From JAEMQF01 sp031419715 (lineage in GTDB: Bacteria; Pseudomonadota; Gammaproteobacteria; Burkholderiales; Burkholderiaceae_C), in the NCBI GenBank assembly GCA_031419715.1, contig JANOLJ010000074.1, forward strand, positions 1 to 27,485: a stretch of 27,485 nt of DNA, read 5' to 3'. Within the stretch, counting starts at the first letter, position 1. Every line of letters begins with the position of its first letter. Under the pieces are notes generated by a model. The model was not told where the DNA came from and ran no database searches. It saw only the letters and a program-made list of their open reading frames with translations. The position numbers and the translations under genes were made by a program. Below, piece after piece: positions 1 through 8,745 of the stretch.

Positions 1-1
1 A

Positions 2-1870
2 ATCAACCTGGGCACGGTCAACTTCCAGCCCAACTACGACGGCTCGACCGAGGAGCCGAAGCTGCTGCCGGCGCGCCTGCCAATCGTCTTGCTGAACGGC
101 GCCTCCGGCATTGCGGTCGGACTGGCCACCGAAATCCCGTCACATAACTTGCGCGAAGTCGCCGCGGCGGCAGTGGCGTTGCTGAAGAACGAGAAACTCG
201 ACGACGAAGAATTCGCTGCGCTGATCCCAGGGCCGGACTATCCGGGTGGCGGCCAGATCATCAGCAGCACGGCCGACATTCGCGCCGCCTATGCCACCGG
301 GCGTGGCAGCCTGAAGGTGCGCGCCTGCTGGAAGATCGAGGAACTGGCGCGCGGCCAGTGGCAGTTGATCGTTACGCAGCTGCCGCCCGGGGCGAGCGCG
401 CAGAAGGTGTTGGAGGAGATCGAGGAACTCACCAACCCCAAGGTCAAGCTCGGCAAGAAGGCTTTGTCGGTGGAGCAGGTGCAGCTCAAAACGACAGTGC
501 TGGGCGTGCTGGACGCGGTGCGTGACGAATCAAGCCGCGAAGCCACGGTGCGCCTGGTGTTCGAGCCCAAGACGAGCCGCATCGACCAGCAAGAACTCAT
601 CAACGTGTTGCTCGCGCACACGAGTCTGGAGAGTTCCGCGCCGATCAATCTGACGATGATCGGCGCCGACGGCCGGCCCACGCAAAAGAGCCTGCGCCAA
701 ATCGTCGATGAATGGTTGCGTTTTCGCGTGCAGACGGTGCAGCGGCGTTCGCAGTTCCGTCTGGACAAAGTGCTGGCGCGCATTCATGTGTTGGAGGGGC
801 GACAGCTCGTGCTGCTGCACATCGACGAAGTGGTGCGCATCATCCGCGCTGCCGACGATCCGAAGCCGGCGCTGATGGAGCGCTTCAAGCTCAGTGATGT
901 GCAAGCCGAGCACATTCTGGAAATCCGGCTGCGCCAGTTGGCCCGGCTGGAAGCGTTTCGCATCGAACAGGAGTTGAAGGAACTGCGCGCCGACCAGGAG
1001 AAGCTGGACGACATGCTGCGCAATCCGGCGATCCTGAAGCGCAGTGTGATCAAGGAGATCGAGCTGGATGCCAAACAGCATGGCGACGAACGCCGCACGC
1101 TGATCCAGGAGGAAAAACGCGCGGTCGCCGAAGTCAAGGTCATCGACGAGCCGGTGACGGTGGTCGTGAGCATGAAGGGCTGGGTGCGTGCCTTGAAGGG
1201 CCATGAGATCGAGTTGGCGGCGCTGGCCTTCAAGGCCGGCGACGCGCTCTACGGCACGTTTGCGTGTCGCAGCGTCGATGCGCTTCTCGTGTTCGGCAGC
1301 AACGGGCGGGTGTACTCGGTTGGCGTGAGCACCTTGCCGGGCGGGCGCGGCGACGGAGTGGCGATCACGTCGCTGATCGATCTGGAATCGGGCAGCACTC
1401 CGGCGCATTACTTTGCGGGGTCGGCGCAACTGACCCTGATGCTTGCCGGAACGGGAGGCTTCGGCTTGCTGGCGCGGGTGGGCGATCTGGTGTCCCGTCA
1501 ACGCGGCGGCAAGGCCTTTCTCAGCCTGGAGGCCCAGGAGAAGCTGCTGCCGCCGAGCTTCATCGGTTCTGCCACCCGCCTGGCTTGCCTGTCGCTCGCG
1601 GGGCGCTTGCTCGTGTTCGGCCTGAATGAGATCAAGCTCCAGCCCAACGGCGGGCGAGGTTTGACGTTGATCGACCTTGAGCCGAATGACGCGCTGGTCA
1701 GCGTGGCGGCATTCACGCAGGTTCTTCAGGTGCTCGGAACCGGCCGCGGCGGCAAGGCCAAGGAAGAGACGCTGAGCGGCAATGCGCTCACACCCTATGT
1801 CGGAAAGCGGGCACGCAAGGGGCGCAATCAGGCGGTGATGCAAAAGGCGCTGAGGGTTGTTGCCGCTTGA
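2..1870 (+). CDS. parC: DNA topoisomerase IV subunit A, 5' end missing
   Basis: This is the C-terminal 622 residues of the ParC subunit of topoisomerase IV, which decatenates daughter chromosomes with ParE. The frame is open from base 2 and continues upstream of the window, so the N-terminal winged helix with the catalytic tyrosine (roughly 150 residues by comparison with the 752-residue E. coli protein) is not seen. The visible part opens with the tower-domain segment containing LPARLP and LLNGASGIAVGLATEIP, followed by HNLREV and GPDYPGGG. A long helical coiled-coil stretch with ILEIRLRQLARLE follows. The last 230 or so residues are the beta-pinwheel DNA-wrapping domain, with blade-like motifs such as SRQRGGKAF. 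The NLREV/GPDYP pattern and the shape of the C-terminal domain favour ParC over GyrA. It ends at TGA 1868-1870 with no clear terminator after it. Confidence 0.93.
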   Translation: MNLGTVNFQPNYDGSTEEPKLLPARLPIVLLNGASGIAVGLATEIPSHNLREVAAAAVALLKNEKLDDEEFAALIPGPDYPGGGQIISSTADIRAAYATGRGSLKVRACWKIEELARGQWQLIVTQLPPGASAQKVLEEIEELTNPKVKLGKKALSVEQVQLKTTVLGVLDAVRDESSREATVRLVFEPKTSRIDQQELINVLLAHTSLESSAPINLTMIGADGRPTQKSLRQIVDEWLRFRVQTVQRRSQFRLDKVLARIHVLEGRQLVLLHIDEVVRIIRAADDPKPALMERFKLSDVQAEHILEIRLRQLARLEAFRIEQELKELRADQEKLDDMLRNPAILKRSVIKEIELDAKQHGDERRTLIQEEKRAVAEVKVIDEPVTVVVSMKGWVRALKGHEIELAALAFKAGDALYGTFACRSVDALLVFGSNGRVYSVGVSTLPGGRGDGVAITSLIDLESGSTPAHYFAGSAQLTLMLAGTGGFGLLARVGDLVSRQRGGKAFLSLEAQEKLLPPSFIGSATRLACLSLAGRLLVFGLNEIKLQPNGGRGLTLIDLEPNDALVSVAAFTQVLQVLGTGRGGKAKEETLSGNALTPYVGKRARKGRNQAVMQKALRVVAA

Positions 1871-2079
1871 TCATTGCCACTGGTGCGCTGGTGCGCGGGT
1901 TCCGCGGGCTCGGTGTTTCGCGCCGCTTTGATTCGCCGCGCAAGCTGCTTCATCACGTTTCGCACTCGAACCGCATGTTTCGCATCGTGAGAAATTGTCA
2001 TGCTGCGGCGCGGAATAATTTCTCATTGTGAGGTTCAGCTTGCCGTATTGCGAAACGATAGAGTTAACTTGTTGATTCA

Positions 2080-2108
2080 TTGGAGTAAAACTTTTAGTCT
2101 TATATAAG
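2080..2108 (+). promoter_or_regulatory. Candidate sigma-70 promoter of aceA
   Basis: A weak -35 (TTGGAG, 2080-2085) is followed after 17 bp by TATAAG (2103-2108) as -10. Transcription would start near 2115 and give a leader of about 80 nt. The -10 lies inside the palindrome at 2097-2110, so a protein bound there would block polymerase. Other -10 registers within TTATATAAG are possible. Confidence 0.4.
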
Positions 2109-2110
2109 AC
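2097..2110. promoter_or_regulatory. Perfect 14-bp palindrome, probable repressor operator
   Basis: GTCTTATATAAGAC reads identically on both strands with no spacer. Its position over the presumed -10 of aceA and its dyad symmetry are typical of an operator for a dimeric repressor, for example of the GntR type. The regulator cannot be named from this window. Confidence 0.55.
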
Positions 2111-2194
2111 ACAAGTCATTCGGGGGAGGGTTTGCCGGCTACGCTTGCGAAGCGTTTTCCAAACCGTTTCGCTGACCATCCCATGGAGCCCATG

Positions 2195-3493
<1,299 letters not shown>

Positions 3494-3517
3494 CGCGGCG
3501 CGGCCGCGAACCCGAGT

Positions 3518-3556
3518 CGGGCCCGGTGGCTGCAAGCTGCCGGGCCCGTTTCGTTG
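3518..3556 (+). terminator. Rho-independent terminator of aceA
   Basis: CGGGCCCGG (3518-3526) and CCGGGCCCG (3540-3548) form a perfect 9-bp GC stem with a 13-nt loop. It is followed by TTTCGTT, a short broken T-run. It lies 24 bp after the aceA stop and is the clearest terminator-like structure in the window. Confidence 0.65.
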
Positions 3557-3625
3557 CGGGTAGACGTGACGCGACGATGATCCTCGGCCTGTTGCGCCGT
3601 GCGCGCAAGCGTGGCTCATTGCGCG

Positions 3626-3661
3626 TGGAGGATCGCGCGGAGAATCGCGTGGACAATCGCG
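3626..3661. repeat. Three imperfect 12-bp tandem repeats
   Basis: TGGAGGATCGCG, CGGAGAATCGCG and TGGACAATCGCG follow one another without gaps, sharing the pattern yGGAsrATCGCG. They lie 21 bp before the start of the next gene. They could be a regulator-binding array, or a low-complexity stretch favoured by the GC-rich composition. Confidence 0.5.
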
Positions 3662-3682
3662 AGTACACGACTCCCAATCGCC

Positions 3683-4564
3683 ATGGAGCCTTCCCAACTC
3701 GACATCTTTGCCGACAGCCGCGACACGATGCTGCGCAACGACGTCTTGCGCGCCACCGAGGATCGCGACTCGAATCGCGCATCTGCGGCGCTCGAAAGTC
3801 TGCGCGCCGAATACCCTGGAAACGAAACCATTCCTGCGTTGAACGTCTTGGCGAACGCGCTGGCGCGCACCGACACGACTCCGCTGATTTCAAACGACGC
3901 CGCGGAATGGGTAATGCGCGTCTACGTCGACGAAGTCGATCCCGCGGCGCGCCAGGTGTTGCCGCAGGCCGCAGCGGCGCGTTGGATGGCGCCGCTGTGG
4001 CGATCGCTTGCGCTGCGTTGCACGCAGCTTGCCTACCACGCTGAGCATCCGAATTGCCACGCGGCGCCGTTTTGGCTGCTTGCGGCGGACCCGGCGAACG
4101 CGGAAAGCGCGGTCAAGGGAATTGAATCGTGGCGGCGAATTCCGGTGCCGCTGGGCTGGATGATCGAAGCACGCCATACATTGCGCGGGCTGGACGCGGT
4201 GTGGCCACTGCTGTGCGAACTCGGCTGGATCGCGCCGGCTCGGCTCGACGCGCTGCTTCCCCGACTGGGCGATCGAGTCCTGAACAAGCTCCGTAGCGCA
4301 TTCGACGCCGAGTTCGAAGGCGAGGGCGGTTCCGCCGATTTGGCATGGTTTGCGGCCTGGGCGCTCGTGGATGACAACCGCCTCGCGCCGATCTTGGGCG
4401 AAGCCCAGACAGCACGGGCCGAGCGGCCGGAGCGCACGATGCGCGCGATTCTGGGTGTGTTGCACCTCGAACGCCATGGCGCGCACCGCGAGCTGATCGA
4501 TGCGCGAAAGGTGCTGCGCGAACTGCACGCCGGTCTGTATGCGCAGTACATGAAGACACGGTGA
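3683..4564 (+). CDS. Conserved-type protein of unknown function, helical
   Basis: A 293-residue protein that I do not recognise. It has no signal peptide, no membrane segment and no obvious catalytic motif, so a soluble cytoplasmic protein is likely. Residues 15-60 (alternating LRA, AAL, ALN pairs) look like helical hairpins of the TPR type. The remainder is predominantly helical and rich in Trp, Ala, Leu and Arg. The ATG at 3683 is chosen because the protein then starts MEPSQLDIF with normal composition. An in-frame GTG at 3599 would add 28 Arg/Ala-rich residues typical of translated non-coding GC-rich DNA. No good ribosome binding site is visible at either. It lies between the aceA terminator and a CoA-binding gene 69 bp downstream, which gives no functional hint. 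Confidence 0.75.
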   Translation: MEPSQLDIFADSRDTMLRNDVLRATEDRDSNRASAALESLRAEYPGNETIPALNVLANALARTDTTPLISNDAAEWVMRVYVDEVDPAARQVLPQAAAARWMAPLWRSLALRCTQLAYHAEHPNCHAAPFWLLAADPANAESAVKGIESWRRIPVPLGWMIEARHTLRGLDAVWPLLCELGWIAPARLDALLPRLGDRVLNKLRSAFDAEFEGEGGSADLAWFAAWALVDDNRLAPILGEAQTARAERPERTMRAILGVLHLERHGAHRELIDARKVLRELHAGLYAQYMKTR

Positions 4565-4633
4565 GCATCACCATTGCAACTGCCCTGGCCCGGGCATCGG
4601 GTATCGTTGCGCCCGCACCCGGCAAACACGTTC

Positions 4634-5095
4634 ATGATTGACGACATTCCCACCTTGCGCCGCATCCTGCGCGACTACCGCACCGTGGCCATCGTCGGCC
4701 TGTCGGCCGAATGGCACCGGCCGAGCAATTTCGTGGCGAAGTATTTGCAGCAGCACGGCTACCGCGTGATCCCGGTGAACCCGCGCTACACCGAGTTGCT
4801 GGGCGAGCGTTGTTATGCGAGCCTGACGGACATCGCCGAGCCCGTGGGCATGGTTGACGTGTTCCGCCGCACCGAAGACGTGCTGCCGATCGCGCAAGCG
4901 GCGGTTCGCATCGGCGCGAAGTGCTTGTGGCAGCAGATCGGCGTGATGAACCGCGACGCCGATGCCCTGGCCAGCGCCGCCGGGCTCGACAGCGTGATCG
5001 ACCGCTGCGTGAAGATCGAACACGCGCGCCTGTTCGGCGGCCTGCACTGGGCCGGTGTGAACACGCGGGTCATCTCCGCAAAACGGTCGATCTAG
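4634..5095 (+). CDS. CoA-binding domain protein, YccU type
   Basis: A 153-residue single-domain protein of the CoA-binding Rossmann family related to the N-terminal part of succinyl-CoA ligase alpha and to E. coli YccU. The diagnostic nucleotide-binding segment VAIVGLSAEWHRPSNFVAKY is at residues 18-37. It is followed by GYRVIPVNPRY (42-52) and by KCLWQQIGV, where these proteins bind the CoA moiety. The start ATG at 4634 gives MIDDIPTLRRIL, normal for the family; the open frame extends to 4574 without family similarity. A -10-like TATCGT at 4602-4607 may serve it. The gene is followed after 22 bp by metY, so the two are probably co-transcribed. Substrate and cellular role of this family remain poorly defined. 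Confidence 0.88.
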   Translation: MIDDIPTLRRILRDYRTVAIVGLSAEWHRPSNFVAKYLQQHGYRVIPVNPRYTELLGERCYASLTDIAEPVGMVDVFRRTEDVLPIAQAAVRIGAKCLWQQIGVMNRDADALASAAGLDSVIDRCVKIEHARLFGGLHWAGVNTRVISAKRSI

Positions 5096-5117
5096 GCCGG
5101 TTCGAGGATGTCGCAGC

Positions 5118-6413
5118 ATGGCTGACCGCGCGTTCAAACAAGAGACCCTGGCGATTCACGCCGGGCAGATTCCCGATTCGGCGACCGGTGCGCGCGCCTT
5201 GCCGATCTATCAGACGACGAGCTTCGTCTTCGACAGCGCCGACCACGCGGCATCGCTGTTCAATTTGCAGACTTTCGGCAACGTCTATTCGCGCCTGTCC
5301 AACCCTACCGTCGCCGCGCTCGAAGAACGAGTGGCCGCGCTCGAAGGCGGGCGCGCCGCAGTGGCGTCAAGCAGCGGCATGGCCGCCGAGGCGATGGCGC
5401 TGCTGACGATCCTTCAGCACGGCGACCACGTCGTGGCGGCCGGTTCGCTCTATGGCGGAACGGTGACGATGCTCTCCGTCAACCTGGCGCGCTTTGGCAT
5501 TCAGACGACGTTTGTGGATGCCACGTCGGCCGACGCGTTCGCCGCGGCCATGCGTCCGAACACGCGCGCCGTGTTTGCCGAGACGTTGGGCAACCCGAGC
5601 CTGGTCGTGCTCGACATCGCGGCGGTGGCCGATGTGGCGCACGCTCATGGCGTACCGTTGATCGTCGACAACACTGTGCCTTCGCCGTTCCTGTGCAACC
5701 CGATCGCGCTGGGCGCTGACATCGTGGTGCATTCGGCGACGAAATACCTCGCGGGCCACGGCACCACGCTGGCCGGGGTTATGGTCGAGCACGGCAAGCC
5801 GCGCGGCGCTTTTGCGTGGGACAACGGCAAGTTCCCCGGCATGACGGAGCCCTCACCGGGCTACCACGGTGTCAAGTTCTACGAGACCTTCGGCGACTTC
5901 GGCTTCACGATGCGCGCGCGCATGGAGAACCTGCGCGTGCACGGCGCCGCGCTCGCGCCGATGAGTGCGTGGCAGATCTTGCAAGGCATCGAGACGCTGC
6001 CGCTGCGCATGGAGCGCCATTGCGCGAACGCGCTGCGTGTCGCGCAGTTCCTCCAGGCCGACCCGCGCGTGAGCTGGGTCAACTACCCCGGGTTGCCCGA
6101 GCATCCACAGCACGCGTTGCTGCAACGCCAGATGCGCGGTGCGTCGGGCCTGCTCGCATTCGGCGTGAAGGGTGGCCTTGCGCCCGGCGTGAAGTTCATC
6201 GAAGCCGCGCAACTGATGAGTCACCTCGTCAACATCGGCGATACGCGCACGCTCATCAGCCACCCCGCATCGACCACGCATCGGCAGCTCGACGCGACGC
6301 AGCAGCTCGCCGCGGGCGTGCCGCCGGACATGGTGCGCATCTCGGTCGGGCTGGAGCACATCGACGACATCGTCTGGGACATCGATCAAGCGCTCGCCGC
6401 GGCGCACCGCTGA
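5118..6413 (+). CDS. metY: O-acetylhomoserine sulfhydrylase
   Basis: A 431-residue PLP enzyme of the Cys/Met metabolism family that condenses O-acetylhomoserine with sulfide to give homocysteine, the direct sulfhydrylation route to methionine. The Schiff-base lysine is Lys209 in HSATKYLAGHG, the PLP-ring aspartate is Asp184 in VDNT, and the phosphate-binding YSRLSNPT is at 57-64. The length (over 420 residues), the N-terminal ETLAIHAGQ and the insertion with WDNGKFPGMTEPSPGYHG separate it from cystathionine gamma-synthase and MetZ, which are nearer 390. GAGG lies about 11 nt before the ATG. A patatin-like gene starts 3 bp after its stop, so it shares a transcript with that envelope gene. Confidence 0.92.
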   Translation: MADRAFKQETLAIHAGQIPDSATGARALPIYQTTSFVFDSADHAASLFNLQTFGNVYSRLSNPTVAALEERVAALEGGRAAVASSSGMAAEAMALLTILQHGDHVVAAGSLYGGTVTMLSVNLARFGIQTTFVDATSADAFAAAMRPNTRAVFAETLGNPSLVVLDIAAVADVAHAHGVPLIVDNTVPSPFLCNPIALGADIVVHSATKYLAGHGTTLAGVMVEHGKPRGAFAWDNGKFPGMTEPSPGYHGVKFYETFGDFGFTMRARMENLRVHGAALAPMSAWQILQGIETLPLRMERHCANALRVAQFLQADPRVSWVNYPGLPEHPQHALLQRQMRGASGLLAFGVKGGLAPGVKFIEAAQLMSHLVNIGDTRTLISHPASTTHRQLDATQQLAAGVPPDMVRISVGLEHIDDIVWDIDQALAAAHR

Positions 6414-6416
6414 CGC

Positions 6417-8630
6417 ATGGCTGTCGTGATCCCGGCGTCGGCCTGGACAGTCGCCGCTGCGCTGGTCCTGGTGGCCTGGCCGGCAGGTGCGCAGGACAAC
6501 ACGCTGAACATGGCAGCCAAACCTCGGCCTCGCATCGGCCTGGCGTTTGGCGGTGGTGGCGCGCGCGGCGCGGCTCACATCGGCGTGCTCGAAGCCCTGG
6601 AAAAGCTGCGCGTGCCCGTCGATTGTGTGGCGGGCACGAGCATGGGTGCGGTCGCGGCCGGAGCATTCGCCGCAGGTGTGACGCCTTTGCAGATGCGAGA
6701 GGCGATGGCACGCGCCGATTGGAAAGACATGTTCTTCGACTCGCCCGACTGGGCAGAGAGAAACTTCCGCAGCAAGCAGCTTGCGCAGCGTTTCCTGTCG
6801 GGCACCGAGATCGGCGTCACGCCGCGCGGCCTGCAGTACCTGCCGGGCGTGCTGACCGGGCAGAAGATCAAGCTGTTCCTCAACCAGTTGGTGCATGACG
6901 ACCGTGTCGCGCGCAACATCGAGTCATTGCCGCTGCCACTGTCGCTGATCGCCACCGACATCGGCACCGGTGAGCGCGTCGTGATGCGCGAGGCCAGCCT
7001 GACCCAGGCGATGCGCGCCAGCCTGTCGATTCCCGGATTGATGGCGCCGGTTGAACGAAACGGCCGCCTGCTGGTCGATGGCGGGCTGGTCGATAACGTC
7101 CCCGTGCGTGAGGTGCGCGAACTGTGCAATGCCGACGTCGTGATTGCCGTCAACGTGGGTTCGGCCTTGCTCGATGCGCAAGACGTGACGTCGCTGTTCG
7201 CGGTGGCTGCGCAGATGGTAGGGATACTGACCGAGCAGAACGTCAGCCAGTCGCTGGCGTCGCTGCGGCCGGCCGACGTCTACATCAAACCCGAGCTCGG
7301 CGAGATCACGGCCGCGGACTTCGATCGGCATGCCGATGCCGCGGCGCGCGGCCGTGCGGCGACCGAGGCGCTGGCCAAGCGACTGCGCGAATTGGCGTTG
7401 GACGAGCGCGGCTACGCCCAGTGGTGGGCGCGCATTCACGGGGAGCGCGGCATGGCGCTGCGTGTTGACGCGGTGGAAGTGGCGGACCTGCCCCAGCTCA
7501 ACGCCGCAGCCGTGCTTCGCCATGTGACGCAAGCGCTGGGTCAGCCCCTGAACACGCAGGCATTGAATCGGGATTTGCAGCGCGTTTTTGGCGACGCCCA
7601 CTACGAGGGTGTGGACTACGCCTTGCTCGCGCAGCCCGGGCGCAATGTGCTGCGCATCAGCCCGCAAACCAAACGCTGGGGCCCGGATTTCCTGCGTTTC
7701 GCCGCCGGCTTGAACAGCACGCTGCGGCGCGGTTCGACGTACAGCTTGCGAGGTGCGTATCAAAAGACGATGTTGAACCGACTCGGCGCTGACCTGATGC
7801 TGACCGGCGAAGTGGGCAGCACGAGCGGTCTGGGGGCACACATCCACCAACCGCTCGACGCGGGGCAGCGTGGCTTCATCGAAGCGGGTGTGCGCGCCGC
7901 GCGAACCACGGTCAACGTGTTCGAAGGCGAGGCCAAGCTCAGCGAGTACCTCGTGCGCAGCCACACGCTTGACGTGACTGTGGGGATCAACCTGGGGCTG
8001 ATGGGGCAATTGCGCCTGGGCTGGGTGGGGCAGGAAAAAATCTACGAACTCGACACCGGCGCCGCGGTTTTCCCGCGCGGCCCGTATCGAACCCCAGGCT
8101 GGGTTTCCAGCGTTGACCTCGACCAACTCAACGACCCCGACTTTCCTTCCGCGGGCTGGGCCGCCAAGGCCTCCTATTTCGTGCCCCGCGGCGCTGATTT
8201 CACGCGTTTGACAGGGGAAGGGCGAGCCGCGACTACCGCCGCCGGCTTCGTGTTTGCCGCGCGCGTGGCCTACACCGGTTCGCCGCGCGGTGTGTTGCCG
8301 TTTCACGAGGCCGCGGCTTTGGGCGGCCTGCTCAATCTGTCGGCATTCGGCATGGGCCAACTGTTGGGGGACGACGTTCAATTCGCGCAGATTCGCGCCG
8401 AGCGCATCATCCGGCGGCTGCCGATCGGCCTGAGCGGTGACCTGCGCGCCGGCATCGCCGTCGAGGCCGGCCGCGTCGGCGTGCGCTACACCGAAACGGC
8501 GCGCGCGGGCTGGCAAGACTCGGTGCTGCTCTATCTCGGCGGGCCCACGCCGATCGGCCCGTTGTACCTGGGCTATGGGCATTCAAGCCGGGGCAGCTCG
8601 AACGCCTACCTGTTCATCGGCAGCCTGTGA
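6417..8630 (+). CDS. Patatin-like phospholipase with POTRA and outer membrane barrel (PlpD type)
   Basis: A 737-residue protein with the layout of type Vd autotransporters such as Pseudomonas PlpD (728 residues). Residues 1-25 form a signal peptide ending AGA, though its n-region has no Lys or Arg. The patatin domain covers about 38-330: oxyanion loop GGGGARG (45-51), nucleophile Ser75 in GTSMG (73-77), and Asp221 of the DGG motif, so the catalytic dyad is complete. Residues about 347-418 resemble one POTRA domain, and about 420-737 form a beta-barrel of alternating hydrophobic strands typical of the BamA/Omp85 fold. An in-frame TGA at 6411 excludes an earlier start. The patatin domain is predicted to cross the outer membrane and act as a lipase at the surface or after release. 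Its pairing with metY looks positional rather than functional. Confidence 0.88.
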   Translation: MAVVIPASAWTVAAALVLVAWPAGAQDNTLNMAAKPRPRIGLAFGGGGARGAAHIGVLEALEKLRVPVDCVAGTSMGAVAAGAFAAGVTPLQMREAMARADWKDMFFDSPDWAERNFRSKQLAQRFLSGTEIGVTPRGLQYLPGVLTGQKIKLFLNQLVHDDRVARNIESLPLPLSLIATDIGTGERVVMREASLTQAMRASLSIPGLMAPVERNGRLLVDGGLVDNVPVREVRELCNADVVIAVNVGSALLDAQDVTSLFAVAAQMVGILTEQNVSQSLASLRPADVYIKPELGEITAADFDRHADAAARGRAATEALAKRLRELALDERGYAQWWARIHGERGMALRVDAVEVADLPQLNAAAVLRHVTQALGQPLNTQALNRDLQRVFGDAHYEGVDYALLAQPGRNVLRISPQTKRWGPDFLRFAAGLNSTLRRGSTYSLRGAYQKTMLNRLGADLMLTGEVGSTSGLGAHIHQPLDAGQRGFIEAGVRAARTTVNVFEGEAKLSEYLVRSHTLDVTVGINLGLMGQLRLGWVGQEKIYELDTGAAVFPRGPYRTPGWVSSVDLDQLNDPDFPSAGWAAKASYFVPRGADFTRLTGEGRAATTAAGFVFAARVAYTGSPRGVLPFHEAAALGGLLNLSAFGMGQLLGDDVQFAQIRAERIIRRLPIGLSGDLRAGIAVEAGRVGVRYTETARAGWQDSVLLYLGGPTPIGPLYLGYGHSSRGSSNAYLFIGSL

Positions 8631-8745
8631 GCGGCCACAGCTTGGCAAGGTCCGGACGAAGTACAGTCGGGCCAGCGCGCGCGGCTGAACACCTGCTGCG
8701 GCGTCTCGACCCTGCCTCCAGTTTCGCCTCCAGGAGCGCCCGACC

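Larger units (their letters stand above)
1871..2194. promoter_or_regulatory. Control region upstream of aceA
   Basis: This is 324 bp without a gene and clearly richer in A and T than its neighbours between about 1950 and 2115. It contains three copies of TTTCGCA: CGTTTCGCA at 1956-1964, TGTTTCGCA at 1976-1984 (start to start 20 bp, two helical turns) and the inverted TGCGAAACG at 2049-2057. It also holds an inverted repeat TGAGAAATT (1988-1996) / AATTTCTCA (2017-2025) and a perfect palindrome at 2097-2110. Nothing here looks like a small gene. The density of repeats suggests several bound regulators controlling isocitrate lyase by carbon source. That is inference, since no regulator gene lies in the window. 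Confidence 0.6.

Noticed and set aside
530..1843. Long minus-strand open frame (437 codons) opposite parC
   Set aside because: It mirrors the codon pattern of parC and encodes a His/Gln/Arg-rich sequence without family likeness, as expected from GC-rich third positions.
2132..2194. TTG start giving isocitrate lyase a 21-residue extension
   Set aside because: No spaced ribosome binding site and no family similarity in the extra residues; GGAG before ATG 2195 explains the start better.
6924..8582. Minus-strand open frame of 552 codons opposite the patatin gene
   Set aside because: Composition is that of an antisense shadow, and the plus strand encodes a complete PlpD-type protein.
6417..8630. 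Patatin gene as an anti-phage effector, for example of a CBASS-like system
   Set aside because: It has a signal peptide, POTRA and barrel domains and no cyclase or sensor gene beside it; type Vd autotransporter fits all parts.
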